Shown here one piece after another: positions 39,969 through 48,955 of a DNA stretch of 64,000 nt. The stretch covers positions 5,502 through 69,501 of the forward strand of contig LT598460.1 in assembly GCA_900074725.1 (NCBI GenBank), written 5' to 3'. Under the pieces are notes generated by a model. The model ran no database searches. It was not told the DNA's origin and was given only the letters and a program-made list of their open reading frames with translations. This DNA comes from Lachancea dasiensis. Taxonomy: Eukaryota; Ascomycota; Saccharomycetes; Saccharomycetales; Saccharomycetaceae. How positions within the stretch are numbered: position 1 is the stretch's first letter; each line of letters begins with the position of its first letter. The position numbers and the translations under genes are program-made.

Positions 39969-40066
39969 CGTCGCATATATACATATTTTTATATGATCAG
40001 GCCCTATTGAACTGCATCGTCGCATGTCAACATAACTTCATATGATCAGGTCCTCATCAAACCTCG
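39969..40066 (+). repeat. 49-base tandem duplication
   Basis: Two diverged copies, starting CGTCGCAT at 39969 and again at 40018. Each ends with ATATGATCAGG(C/T)CCT. They lie between the GT-rich region and the IMP2' stop. Confidence 0.6.
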
Positions 40067-40639
40067 GGAATAAGCGTCACGAAAAATACCAGATCAGGAA
40101 CTGCACTTCTGAAGATTCCGAGATTTTGCGGTATTAACAAGGTTATCAAGGGCTAAAATGCTTACAATGGCGCTTGTACACGGAAGCCATCCAGCTGCAC
40201 CGATACAGAGTTACAACACACAGGCAATGGCAATGGTTCTGATCTGTGAGTTAAACGATTTCTCTGGGCCACATCTGCAACAGGAATCATCGCTAAGAAA
40301 GACGATGGTACTGTGGCGACTTGAAATTCTACAAGTTCGTCCAACCTTGAGACCGCAGTTTCTTCACAAATAAGAAATATTATCCGCGAACGCTTGTGCC
40401 CTCACGGACGCTAACTTCGTCTCGGCCCCTAATGTCCACTTCGTCACTATCAATACTAGGTACAAACGATCTGCCTCCTCCTCAGCATTTCTAACCCTTC
40501 TCTTTAACGCCGTCCGCGATAAACCCGTTTGGCTGGTACTTAAAAGTGCCATAAATACATGCACTGACTATCGTTCCCCGAACAATTCCAGCTCTATCTA
40601 TCTTTTACCCATACGGTCGTCTAAGCCTTTCTCTACAAG

Positions 40640-41614
40640 CTACTCCGAGATCCCTTTCTTCTTTACTCGTTTCAGTTTTCTTCTGATAACCACCGTCGGG
40701 ATCGGACAAACATAGTTTTGTAGCGAGGATAGTACCAAGGAGAGCGGCACGCACAATGCCAAGGGCTCCACCGCCAGCACCATCTCGTTCAGCAAGTGTT
40801 TAGGATAAGGATGTGAAACCGAGAGCAGGACCACACTTATTGAATCCAAAATCGCCGCAGAAGCGTCCAGAAGGTAGGCGGTTTGTGCTTTCAACCGCGA
40901 TACGTTCGACTGCAACACGTCGTTCGGCACCCGCGCTGAAACGTGGACAACGTAAAGTGTATCTTTGGAGCTCAGCACAGCCCCAAACACATATAGTAGC
41001 GCGTAAAAAGACTCAGTCGTGAGATCTAGGTACAGAATGTACGAAGAGCCCTGTTCCACACTTGGAGAGTCGCTTTTTGCACCATGTACTACCTCCATGG
41101 CCCTAGCGTACCCACCTGATAGCTCATGAACTGCTGCCGGTGCGGCTTTGCCATCCTGCCGCTGTTGGTATTGTGATGTCCACATCTTTTCGCCCTGCAG
41201 CACTTCCCACAGACTCGACACGAAATTGGGGAGCACGCGCGCACCAAGATCGTATCCCAGTGCCGTGTCTATGTCTAGTTCGTTGTCGACATCACTGACC
41301 TGCTCCTCATCACTTACATCTTCTTCGTCGTCGCTTCCTTCTGCGTGGCCACGCTCACCAAGGGTGAGCCTTTCCGACGGATCGTGATGTAGCACAGTCC
41401 ATTTCAGATATTCATCCATGTCTCCGCGCATTCTACTCATCGTTCGTGACCCATTTCGCGAACCACTCGCGCTGGAGGGACCTCTCTTTTCTCTAGTTCG
41501 TCCTCTCTCTCCCCTGCCAGGGACTTCGCTCTCCAGAATGCGAACATTTTCGCCTCCCGCGCTTTCGGCCTTGCTTGGAAGCAGAATACTGCGCTTAGGT
41601 TCTCCGGTGTCCAT
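40640..41614 (-). CDS. IMP2': Transcriptional activator IMP2'
   Basis: A 324-residue counterpart of S. cerevisiae Imp2' (YIL154C), an activator needed for derepression of maltose, galactose and raffinose use, for ion balance and for resistance to bleomycin-type DNA damage. Conserved blocks are YLKWTVLHHDPSERLTLGE (about 68-86), LGARVLPNFVSSLWE (about 125-139), SYILYLDLTTESFYALLYVF (about 190-209), SHPYPKHLLNEMV and the C-terminal KLKRVKKKGISE, all as in Imp2'. Between them lies an acidic, disordered stretch. The frame reaches a GTG at 41635, but the first ATG at 41614 aligns with the S. cerevisiae N-terminus (KRSILL against QKSILL). The order GUT2-IMP2'-RRD1 is kept. Confidence 0.94.
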   Translation of the reverse strand: MDTGEPKRSILLPSKAESAGGENVRILESEVPGRGERGRTREKRGPSSASGSRNGSRTMSRMRGDMDEYLKWTVLHHDPSERLTLGERGHAEGSDDEEDVSDEEQVSDVDNELDIDTALGYDLGARVLPNFVSSLWEVLQGEKMWTSQYQQRQDGKAAPAAVHELSGGYARAMEVVHGAKSDSPSVEQGSSYILYLDLTTESFYALLYVFGAVLSSKDTLYVVHVSARVPNDVLQSNVSRLKAQTAYLLDASAAILDSISVVLLSVSHPYPKHLLNEMVLAVEPLALCVPLSLVLSSLQNYVCPIPTVVIRRKLKRVKKKGISE

Positions 41615-43432
41615 TGGTCGTTGGTTTGAAGGCACCTTGGTGTCACTTGGTTCTATTGTGTACAGATCGAGGGTCTAAATAAGTGGCCCCGAATAGAGGG
41701 CTGGGGAAGAGCACTGATGAAGTTGATGCGCTCCCAACGTATGAAATTACTGGAAATATCGTGAGTCGGCTCGAGAACTTGAGATAGCAATACAGCTTTA
41801 AGGTGTATGGTCGACCAGCGGTTGGTCATGCCTCATGGCTATTCACATTGAATCTACTAGTCTGCAGTTAACAATTACTGTTCGGAAAGCTTCGGGTTGC
41901 AAATTAACTCTTGTGTCATACCAGTACGAAGTGATAACCGATCGGTAACCTGAGTCTAGCATATTTTGATGTTGTTCTATCCGTCTTGATCTCTAAGGCA
42001 CAACAGCGGAGCCAGTTTTTCTAATTTTTTGGTGGTTTCTCCGGTCAATTGTATTTTTTACGCTAAAACTAACCCCTTTGCAAGCTGATTGCAATGTTCC
42101 GTATGCCTCTTACGCTAGGGATAGCGTGCGTTCTTGGTAACAGGTTCGGTAGTAATTGAAGAGAAGCCGTTAAATTTTGTGGTTCAGCTTCTGTACTCTG
42201 TGCTCTCATTATTGGAAGATCCCTGGGTGTGAATCCCGACTTCCTTGCTGTGGTGTAGACCTTCATGATCACCAGGGATACATCGACAGAAATTGTCTGG
42301 TTCATTTTACAGAGAGTTCATAGGCACATTCCTTTGAACATGGGGTCTCAGCGACCATGTATTTCTATGATGCGAAGGGGCATAATAATTACGCTTCAGC
42401 TTATCATAATAGCACAAAATCATACTCTCATGGACGTACTCCATCAATCGTTTATTCCTATCACGGTTGGCAGAGCAATTGGTTTAGTACGAACAGTGAC
42501 CAATGTCAAATCATCCAAGCGCACATATTAAAAAGCTATGCTGTTTATCACCGAGGCTCCGCAACTCTGGTACCTAAGCCGGAATTTTCATTCTGGCCTA
42601 TCTTCAATAAACTTGCATATATGTCAATCACAAAAGTTCTGAGGTACTACTGGCCTGAGATTATCTGCGGTTAAATGCTCAACTACACCCTAAGTATTCA
42701 AAGACCAGTTAAATTGTTGTCAAGGTCTACCTTTTCAAATGCAATTAAACTACAAATGAGAAAATTCAAGCCATGGTGAACTGGCAACAACTCTCATTGC
42801 AGCGGAGCAAGGCTGTAGTGGCCCCTTGTCTGGTCCACCTGGAAAATAAGCTGCCAAAATTAAAATCAACCGGGGGTCGCCATTCGGGAACTTACGTTTC
42901 CGAACCGCTTGTCAACTGATATCTGATAGTACGCCAGCGAGGTAATTGATTCAGCTCTGCTCATTGGGGCAATGGGCTGAAGTCCTTCGTGGCTAATGTT
43001 TGCTCAAAGTATCAAGAAACCTACACTTCATCCTTGAGAGTGTAATCAGCTTTTTGAAGGAGAGCTCAAAATACATCACAAACTATATTGTCTTAAGCAG
43101 ATAATATAAAGCGAACGATTTTGAAACTTACAGATGTAGGAAGGAGGTAACTAGGTTTTTCCAAGATTTGATCCGATTTTACTTACGCTCGCCTATGGTC
43201 CTGCTAGCGGACGTAATTGATTTCAATCGCCGAACTTGTGGCGTTAAGGTTTTTCGGCCGTAAATGGGTTGCCCTTGCTATCTCCGCTTCCTCAGCATTA
43301 AATTATACCACACCTGCTGACACCAAATGAATATATATATATAGATACATACGTGGACATATGGGGGCATCGCTGCACATATGATATTCTGAATGTGTGG
43401 TTAGTTCAAGTGGGCACCTAAAAACATCAAAA
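41615..43432. other. Gene-free stretch between IMP2' and AIM2-like gene
   Basis: A 1.8 kb divergent spacer. The only ATG-led frame above 100 codons is 42357-42674 (105 codons, rich in Tyr, His and Ser), with no family resemblance, and an overlapping frame is also open. The TATATATATAGA run near 43332-43345 is the likely TATA region of the downstream gene. No tRNA or LTR was recognised. Confidence 0.5.
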
Positions 43433-44158
43433 ATGTTAAGTAAATGCTGCTTTACTGGAAATTTGCACGAGGGAGAATCTATTGGTGAGATTAAAGAGCT
43501 TTTCGGCTTAAAGACTTATGTTACGGGATCCGCTTCCAATGATAAAATTGTAATTATCTTAACAGATGTTTTTGGTTTGAAGCTCGTCAATAATAGATTA
43601 ATTGCTGACCAGATAGGGAAAGCCGGGTACAAAGTCTTGATCCCCGATATTCTATTTGGAGATCCCGTTACTGCGTTGGATGGTTCCGTAGACTTCAAGG
43701 ATTATGCTTACAGGCACAGACCCGAGGTTACAAGACCAATCATTGATGGCTTTCTGCATCCTTTGAAAAAGGAACTCAATCCCAAGTTTCTGGGTGTCAT
43801 CGGCCACTGCTTCGGTGGCAGATACGTTCTTGACTTGATTCAATTGCCAGCACCGTTGGCTGATGCTGCTGCAATTGCACACCCAAGCTCCTTGGAAAAC
43901 CAAAAATTCGAGAATATAGGCCAGACTCCTTTGCTTATATCTGCTGCACAAGTTGATCGTAGTTTCAATACTGAAGCGAGACATACAGCCGAGAAGATTT
44001 TGAGTGAGAATGGAGCTGTGTTTCAGGTAGATTTGTTCAGCAATGTCAGCCATGGGTTTGCTGTAAGGGGGGACATTACGGATGCAAAAGTCAAGTATGC
44101 GAAGGAGAAAGTTCTATCAGACCAGATTCATTGGTTTGATCATTTCTCTAGAGCCTGA
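43433..44158 (+). CDS. Dienelactone-hydrolase-family protein, AIM2-like
   Basis: A 241-residue alpha/beta hydrolase of the dienelactone hydrolase family, very like S. cerevisiae Aim2 (YAL049C), a cytoplasmic protein affecting mitochondrial inheritance with unknown substrate. The catalytic triad is C126 in the nucleophile elbow GHCFGG, D175 in SAAQVD and H207 in SHGFAVRGD. The N-terminal KCCFTGNLHEGE and KIVIILTDVFG blocks, and the C-terminal VKYAKEKVLSDQIHWFDHFS, also match Aim2. The frame runs upstream to a GTG at 43397, but the first ATG is at 43433. It is inserted between IMP2' and RRD1, which are neighbours in S. cerevisiae, so this copy has moved here or was lost there. I do not give a symbol because it may be a paralogue. 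Confidence 0.9.
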   Translation: MLSKCCFTGNLHEGESIGEIKELFGLKTYVTGSASNDKIVIILTDVFGLKLVNNRLIADQIGKAGYKVLIPDILFGDPVTALDGSVDFKDYAYRHRPEVTRPIIDGFLHPLKKELNPKFLGVIGHCFGGRYVLDLIQLPAPLADAAAIAHPSSLENQKFENIGQTPLLISAAQVDRSFNTEARHTAEKILSENGAVFQVDLFSNVSHGFAVRGDITDAKVKYAKEKVLSDQIHWFDHFSRA

Positions 44159-45152
44159 AAAACACAATATACCGTCGCTATCGAACTACAGTGGCCATCT
44201 AAAGCTCCATTTTTGGTTTTACTTCTCTAGAATGCACGGTTCAACTTTGGTCGGCTAAGTGGCGGAGTTCCTGAATGCACTGCGTCCTCGTCATACAGAT
44301 ATAAGTCTCAGCCCTGAGTTCAAAAAAACTGCATTGCAAGGCAGAATAGAGAGGGAAAGAGAGTGTTTTTTTAACGTCGATAGCTGGCTCGAAAGTACTT
44401 CCTGCTCTTATACATTTTCCGGAGCTGCATCGTTGGCCATTGCAGATCCAATTATATACATCAGCTTAACAGTAAATAAAAACTCTGATACCAATCAGAA
44501 GTGTGACGGTTCCGTCTACCGTCATTTTAGCTTTCATTGTGTCAAGAGCTACCATAAGTGCTGCTATAAGTGCTGCATGCCGCGGCACTCGAGCCCTTGT
44601 CGGACTGTATATCCGCCATCAACGTAGGAGTGTAGGAAATAATTTCGCTTGAGCATAAATGGTAGCTCTCTACTATTCTTTGATGTTGGCTGAAGCGGCG
44701 TTTGTAGTTCCAACTGAGGAGCCTGCATGTGCATATAACACTTATTTAGTGCAAATTCCACTGGGAAAGTAACATTCCCCAACCCCCCCCCCCCCAACTT
44801 TGGCCACACTCGGGCCATAGTTGATCACCATAATTAAACTCAATGCTTTTCAAACCATACTAGGTCACTACCATTCCGTAGCTCAAACAAGGTTACTTGT
44901 TTAGATCAACATGTTAAACCGACGCATTGTGAGGTATAATAGCTATCACTATGTACAATAATGTCATTACAATCAACCTAAAGCCGGTGCTATTGAGCAG
45001 TCTTTCACAAGTGTTCTCGAAACGTTTAGGCCGCCGTATCTACAGCTGATCTGGGTCTCTTACTTAATAGAACTTGATTTACAAGTTACTGTCTGGCTTC
45101 TTGGACTGTGGTGATATCATGAGTACAAGAGTATTTACATACTATTAATAAC
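44159..45152. other. Spacer between AIM2-like gene and RRD1
   Basis: About 1 kb without a credible gene. It contains a 206-base TGTTGG-led repeat (44684-44889) with a run of 13 cytosines. A longer open frame at 44259-44627 begins only with GTG and has no homology signal. Confidence 0.5.
44684..44889 (+). repeat. TGTTGG...CAAACA-bounded repeat, partner of the 22.7 kb copy
   Basis: Starts TGTTGG and ends CAAACA, 206 bases. Its right third aligns with 22830-22894 (shared TTGAT, AACTCAAT, CTTTTCAAAC and CTACCA blocks, roughly 70% by eye). It holds a run of 13 cytosines at about 44783-44795. It may be a solo LTR of a second family or a non-autonomous element. Confidence 0.38.
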
Positions 45153-46337
45153 ATGGAGCTCAACTGCACAACATCACTTACAAACCGCACACAGATGCTA
45201 ATATATGGAGACATGAATAACGGAGAAACTGAGATTGCAATCGATGCTCGTACTACGTCCTTCGAGGAGCCAACCAAGCGAGTTTTTGATTCCCGCGGAA
45301 CACAGCTGTTCCAAAACTCAGTTGCAATGTACCGGCTGAAAATGTATCTGCACCGCTATATGGGCTTGATGCACAATGTAAAGGTACCTCAGCAGAGCAA
45401 TAACGCTAAGATAGTGGAGTTTATAGGGATTCTACAGAAACTCGAGACATTGGTCAACCAAACACCAGCAATACCTGGGCCCAGACGATACGGAAACCTC
45501 GCCTGCCGAGACTGGCACGACAAGGTAGAGGCTGTGATTAATACCACCCTGGAGGATTTTCTACCAATTGAGTGCCACAAGAGTATTGTAGAAGTGCGAT
45601 ACTACCTGGCAAATGCATTTGGCTCACGCGAACGGCTGGACTACGGCACCGGCCACGAACTATCATTTTTCGCATTGGTGTGTGCTCTGGACATGTTGGG
45701 GGTGTGGCCTGTGTCTCTCACAGGTGCTGACTTGCTTTTTCTATTCGATCGCTACTACGCACTTGTGAGAAAACTAGTGCTGGCGTATAGCTTGGAACCA
45801 GCGGGTTCGCATGGGGTCTGGGGCCTGGATGACCATTTCCACCTAATGTACATTTTCGGCGCTTCTCAGTGGGCAGACTCACGCACCGCTCCTGTAATGC
45901 CAAAGGATGTGCAAAGTAAATCGGTCGTAGTGGACTATGCCCCTACCAACTTGTATTGCCAGGGGCTTTCGTTTGTCTTCCAGGTAAAGTCAGGCCATTT
46001 CTCAGAAAACTCGCCTATGTTGTATGACATCTCCCAGACAGTACCTACATGGTCTAAGGTACAGCGCGGACTATTGAAGATGTATTTCGCAGAAGTTCTT
46101 AACAAATGCCCCGTGGTTCAGCATTTCTGGTTTGGCACAGGGTTGTTTCCGTGGACTAGTCCCGAGGGCGGGTTCGACTTACCTACTTATGAGTCAAGTG
46201 CAGAAGCACAGCCTGCTCCCACTCCTATGATAACTGCAGCTACTATGAGGCCGGCTCCTGTTCGTCACTCCATGAAGCCACCAAATTTTCACACAGTAGG
46301 CCGATTCACTTCCCAAGATCGTTTTAGAAAAGGTTGA
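45153..46337 (+). CDS. RRD1: PP2A phosphatase activator / prolyl isomerase RRD1
   Basis: A 394-residue PTPA-family protein that activates PP2A-type phosphatases (with Sit4/Tap42 in yeast, in rapamycin response) and has peptidyl-prolyl isomerase activity. Family blocks in order: PGPRRYGNLACRDWH (about 109-123), ERLDYGTGHELSFFALVCAL (about 155-175), SLEPAGSHGVWGLDDHFHL (about 210-228) and VVQHFWFGTGLFPW (about 325-338). The C-terminal 40 residues are Pro/Ala/Thr-rich and disordered, as in S. cerevisiae Rrd1 (393 residues). The ATG at 45153 is first. A second ATG at 45213 would give an N-terminus closer in length to S. cerevisiae Rrd1 and is a real alternative. The neighbour IMP2' is conserved. 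Confidence 0.93.
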   Translation: MELNCTTSLTNRTQMLIYGDMNNGETEIAIDARTTSFEEPTKRVFDSRGTQLFQNSVAMYRLKMYLHRYMGLMHNVKVPQQSNNAKIVEFIGILQKLETLVNQTPAIPGPRRYGNLACRDWHDKVEAVINTTLEDFLPIECHKSIVEVRYYLANAFGSRERLDYGTGHELSFFALVCALDMLGVWPVSLTGADLLFLFDRYYALVRKLVLAYSLEPAGSHGVWGLDDHFHLMYIFGASQWADSRTAPVMPKDVQSKSVVVDYAPTNLYCQGLSFVFQVKSGHFSENSPMLYDISQTVPTWSKVQRGLLKMYFAEVLNKCPVVQHFWFGTGLFPWTSPEGGFDLPTYESSAEAQPAPTPMITAATMRPAPVRHSMKPPNFHTVGRFTSQDRFRKG

Positions 46338-46416
46338 AACATAACCCAAGAAAATATACCTAAATTCGCCCATCTAACTAAATATACCTGGCGCTCGTGA
46401 GTATAATTCGATGTAC

Positions 46417-48048
46417 CTACATTAAAGGGCCCGCGCATATCACCTCAGTGGCGGCGTGATCAGAGTATTTCCGGAAATTGGCAACGAACTGCTGGCCCAA
46501 TGTGCGAACTGCGTTTTGATATTGAGCCTCACCGCCTCCCCAGTTCTTGGCAGGATTGAGTAAGCCATCTGGAACATTCCTAACGTGGCGTGGCACCTGC
46601 AGGTTGAATATGGGTAACGTCTCGTAGTGGGCTTTCGCGAGAGACCCATCATGAATAGCGTCTAAAACTGCCCGCGTGTACTTCAGAGGGCATCTTTTGC
46701 CCCCGCTGCTAAAGCTGGCCCCGATCCAGCCCGTGTTAATTAGCCAGGCATCGGCCCTGTGTTTCTGCATTTTTTCGGCTAACATAGTAGCATAATGCAA
46801 AGGATGAAGAGCCAAAAACGGTTGTCCGAAACAGGAGGAAAATGTCGCCTCGGGCTCTGTAACTCCTACTTCGGTACCTGCCACCTTCGAAGTGTACCCG
46901 CTTATGAAATGATACATCACCTGGGCCGGTGTGAGCTTCGAAACTGGTGGTAAGACACCTGAAGCGTCACATGTCAACAAAATAATGTTTTTGGGATGCG
47001 AGTTCGCCAAGCAGGGAACCTTAGCACTGGGAATATACTCAATGGGGTACGCGCATCGGGTATTTTCTGTAACCTTGTAGCTGTCAAAGTCAACTTCCCT
47101 TGTCAATGGATCAAAAGTCACGTTTTCCAAAACAGACCCGAACTTGATAGCCTGGTAGATCTCGGGTTCTTTCTCCTCGGAGAGCCCAATACACTTGGCG
47201 TAACATCCACCCTCGATGTTAAAAATACCATGGTCCGACCAGCAATGCTCATCGTCGCCAATTAATCGACGCGCAGGATCTGCAGACAACGTAGTTTTAC
47301 CGGTGCCACTGAGGCCAAAGAACAAAGATACATCCTTTTCGCGGATCCCTTCGTTTGCCGATGAATGCAACGTCAACACGTTGTGTCTGACTGGCATGAG
47401 ATAGAACATGACAGTGAAAATGCCTTTCTTCATCTCCCCAGCGTATTCAGTCCCCAAGATCACCATCTCCATCCGCGCAAAGTTTATATCGACAGTTGTC
47501 TTGGAAGTCATCCCATCGGTGTGCGTGTTTGCAGGAAACTGACCGGCGTTCCACACCGTGAAGTCCGGCTCGCCAAAGCTTTCCAGTTCCTGAGACGTAG
47601 GGCGGATCAACATGTTGGACATGAACAGTGCATGGTATGCGCGCGCACAAACAACACGAATTTTTATTCGGTAGCGAGGATCCCAACCTGCGTATGCGTC
47701 CACGATATACAGGTGGTCGCGGGTGCGCAAGTAGTCCGCGGCACGCTCTCGGTTTACAAGCCACGTCTTTTCCGAGCATTTGTGGTTGACCGGACCCCAC
47801 CAAATGTCATCCCGAGACGAAGGCTCGTCCACAATACGTTTATCGCGGGGTGACCGGCCCGTTTTCGCCCCGGAAAATGCTATCAGCGCTCCGGACGAGG
47901 CGATGCTGGTGCGAGACTCTCGCAACGCATCTTCATACAGTAACGCAGCCGGAGCATTGCGTCGGATCGTCACGTCCTCCTCCCCTAGAGCCAACTCCGT
48001 GCGAATAGCGTCCTGTGGGGAAGCCAGGACTTTACTTCTCACAGGCAT
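46417..48048 (-). CDS. PCK1: ATP-dependent phosphoenolpyruvate carboxykinase PCK1
   Basis: A 543-residue cytosolic enzyme converting oxaloacetate and ATP to phosphoenolpyruvate, the committed step of gluconeogenesis. It is near identical in layout to S. cerevisiae Pck1 (549): IRRNAPAALLYEDALRE, SGAKTGRSPRDKRIV, ERAADYLRTRDHLYIVDA, the P-loop GLSGTGKTTLS (about 245-255), the metal-binding IGDDEHCWSDHG, and RCPLKYTRA near the C-terminus. The frame extends to a TTG at 48090, but the first ATG is at 48048. A minus-strand TATAAAAG at 48344-48351 lies 297 bases upstream, typical for a strongly regulated gene. PCK1 is YKR097W in S. cerevisiae, two genes from BAS1, so its position here is part of the unduplicated order. 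Confidence 0.97.
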   Translation of the reverse strand: MPVRSKVLASPQDAIRTELALGEEDVTIRRNAPAALLYEDALRESRTSIASSGALIAFSGAKTGRSPRDKRIVDEPSSRDDIWWGPVNHKCSEKTWLVNRERAADYLRTRDHLYIVDAYAGWDPRYRIKIRVVCARAYHALFMSNMLIRPTSQELESFGEPDFTVWNAGQFPANTHTDGMTSKTTVDINFARMEMVILGTEYAGEMKKGIFTVMFYLMPVRHNVLTLHSSANEGIREKDVSLFFGLSGTGKTTLSADPARRLIGDDEHCWSDHGIFNIEGGCYAKCIGLSEEKEPEIYQAIKFGSVLENVTFDPLTREVDFDSYKVTENTRCAYPIEYIPSAKVPCLANSHPKNIILLTCDASGVLPPVSKLTPAQVMYHFISGYTSKVAGTEVGVTEPEATFSSCFGQPFLALHPLHYATMLAEKMQKHRADAWLINTGWIGASFSSGGKRCPLKYTRAVLDAIHDGSLAKAHYETLPIFNLQVPRHVRNVPDGLLNPAKNWGGGEAQYQNAVRTLGQQFVANFRKYSDHAATEVICAGPLM

Positions 48049-48955
48049 TATTGAACCAATCTCACACCGAGTGCCAGTCGCAAGCAGCAATCAAGCTCCT
48101 CCAACTAACAACGTACGGTGCCACAATCGTGACGCGAGCTCGAATAATGATGCTTTGAATGAGGCGAGCCGGTTATCCAACAACGATATGCCCAAACCAC
48201 AATAGCTGCACTATACACAAAACTAAACACTCAAATCTTAGAAATCGCAAGCAAACTGCTCTGCTATAGACATCCAAACTGCTTTTTTGAAGTTACTTAC
48301 AAAGGATATACACACAAACCTCTGATTCCTTCAAACGCCGTGCCTTTTATACCTGGGGCCGGCACTCTCACAGAGACAGGGTCTCCGTGTTGTTCCGACT
48401 TGCTCCGATATGGATGAAATGGGGAGCAATTGGAGCTTGCAGTTCTACCAGAGCAACTTCGGAGCCTGACTCGGAACTGTTAAGGGCTACTACCAACTAG
48501 AAGGGAGTAATGGACTCAGGTCAACGACGCTGCCGTACACTCGGATTTGCGCCATTGATGATTTATGAGTCAAAGTTAGGGGTCCGGGACATTTGATGGC
48601 TTAGGTAAGCACGGCGGATTGTCTTGCCATTGTTCCGACGGGGTTAGCGGCGAAAAGGCTCAAAGGAAACAGACGAGTAGAGGAACGAAGCGAGAATTGC
48701 ATGGAGAAACGGGTGGCTGACGCCCCGATCGAAGTCACGAGGAGGTCACGAGGAGGTCACGCGGTCTGCTGGTACTAGGGACAACGCGAGTACATGTGGT
48801 GGAGTCATTATATACGGGATGTTTGTGGTGGTGTTTGTCTGTCCGCTAGGACCACTTCCACGTTAAACGGTCAACAAGTGCGTCCGAATAAAGCTCGGAC
48901 TCGCTACACTTGTGGCTTGGGACGCGGTGGATCAGTACAGGATCTTCACGTAAGG
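48049..48955. promoter_or_regulatory. Divergent PCK1/ORC4 promoter
   Basis: A 0.9 kb shared spacer. Toward PCK1: a TATA box (TATAAAAG, minus strand, 48344-48351) and CCATTGTTCCGA at 48627-48638, one mismatch from the Cat8/Sip4 carbon-source-responsive element CCRTYSRNCCG. A 12-base GAGGTCACGAGG-type repeat occurs in about 2.5 copies at 48733-48761. Toward ORC4: TTATATAC near 48807, which argues for the downstream ORC4 start at 48956. Confidence 0.45.

Larger units (their letters stand above)
38335..40639. other. Unusually long GUT2-IMP2' spacer
   Basis: Gene-free for 2.3 kb, upstream of GUT2 and downstream of IMP2'. The GUT2 promoter fills the left part. The plus strand of about 38880-39560 is strongly enriched in G and T. 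A 10-bp minisatellite (39421-39540) and a 49-base tandem duplication (39969-40066) follow. Frames seen here (for example His/Thr-rich ones on the minus strand) are products of the GT repeats, not genes. A non-coding RNA is possible but unproven. Confidence 0.55.

Noticed and set aside
44259-44627. 122-codon frame downstream of the AIM2-like gene
   Set aside because: Begins only with GTG, has no family resemblance and no supporting promoter signal.
46440-48205. Long plus-strand frames opposite PCK1 (for example 47365-47853)
   Set aside because: Antisense shadows of a strongly codon-biased gene; their composition follows from PCK1 on the other strand.
48794-48955. N-terminal extension of ORC4 from the ATG at 48794
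   Set aside because: A TATA-like element lies just downstream of that ATG, the extra 54 residues have no Orc4 similarity, and the ATG at 48956 gives a length closer to S. cerevisiae Orc4.
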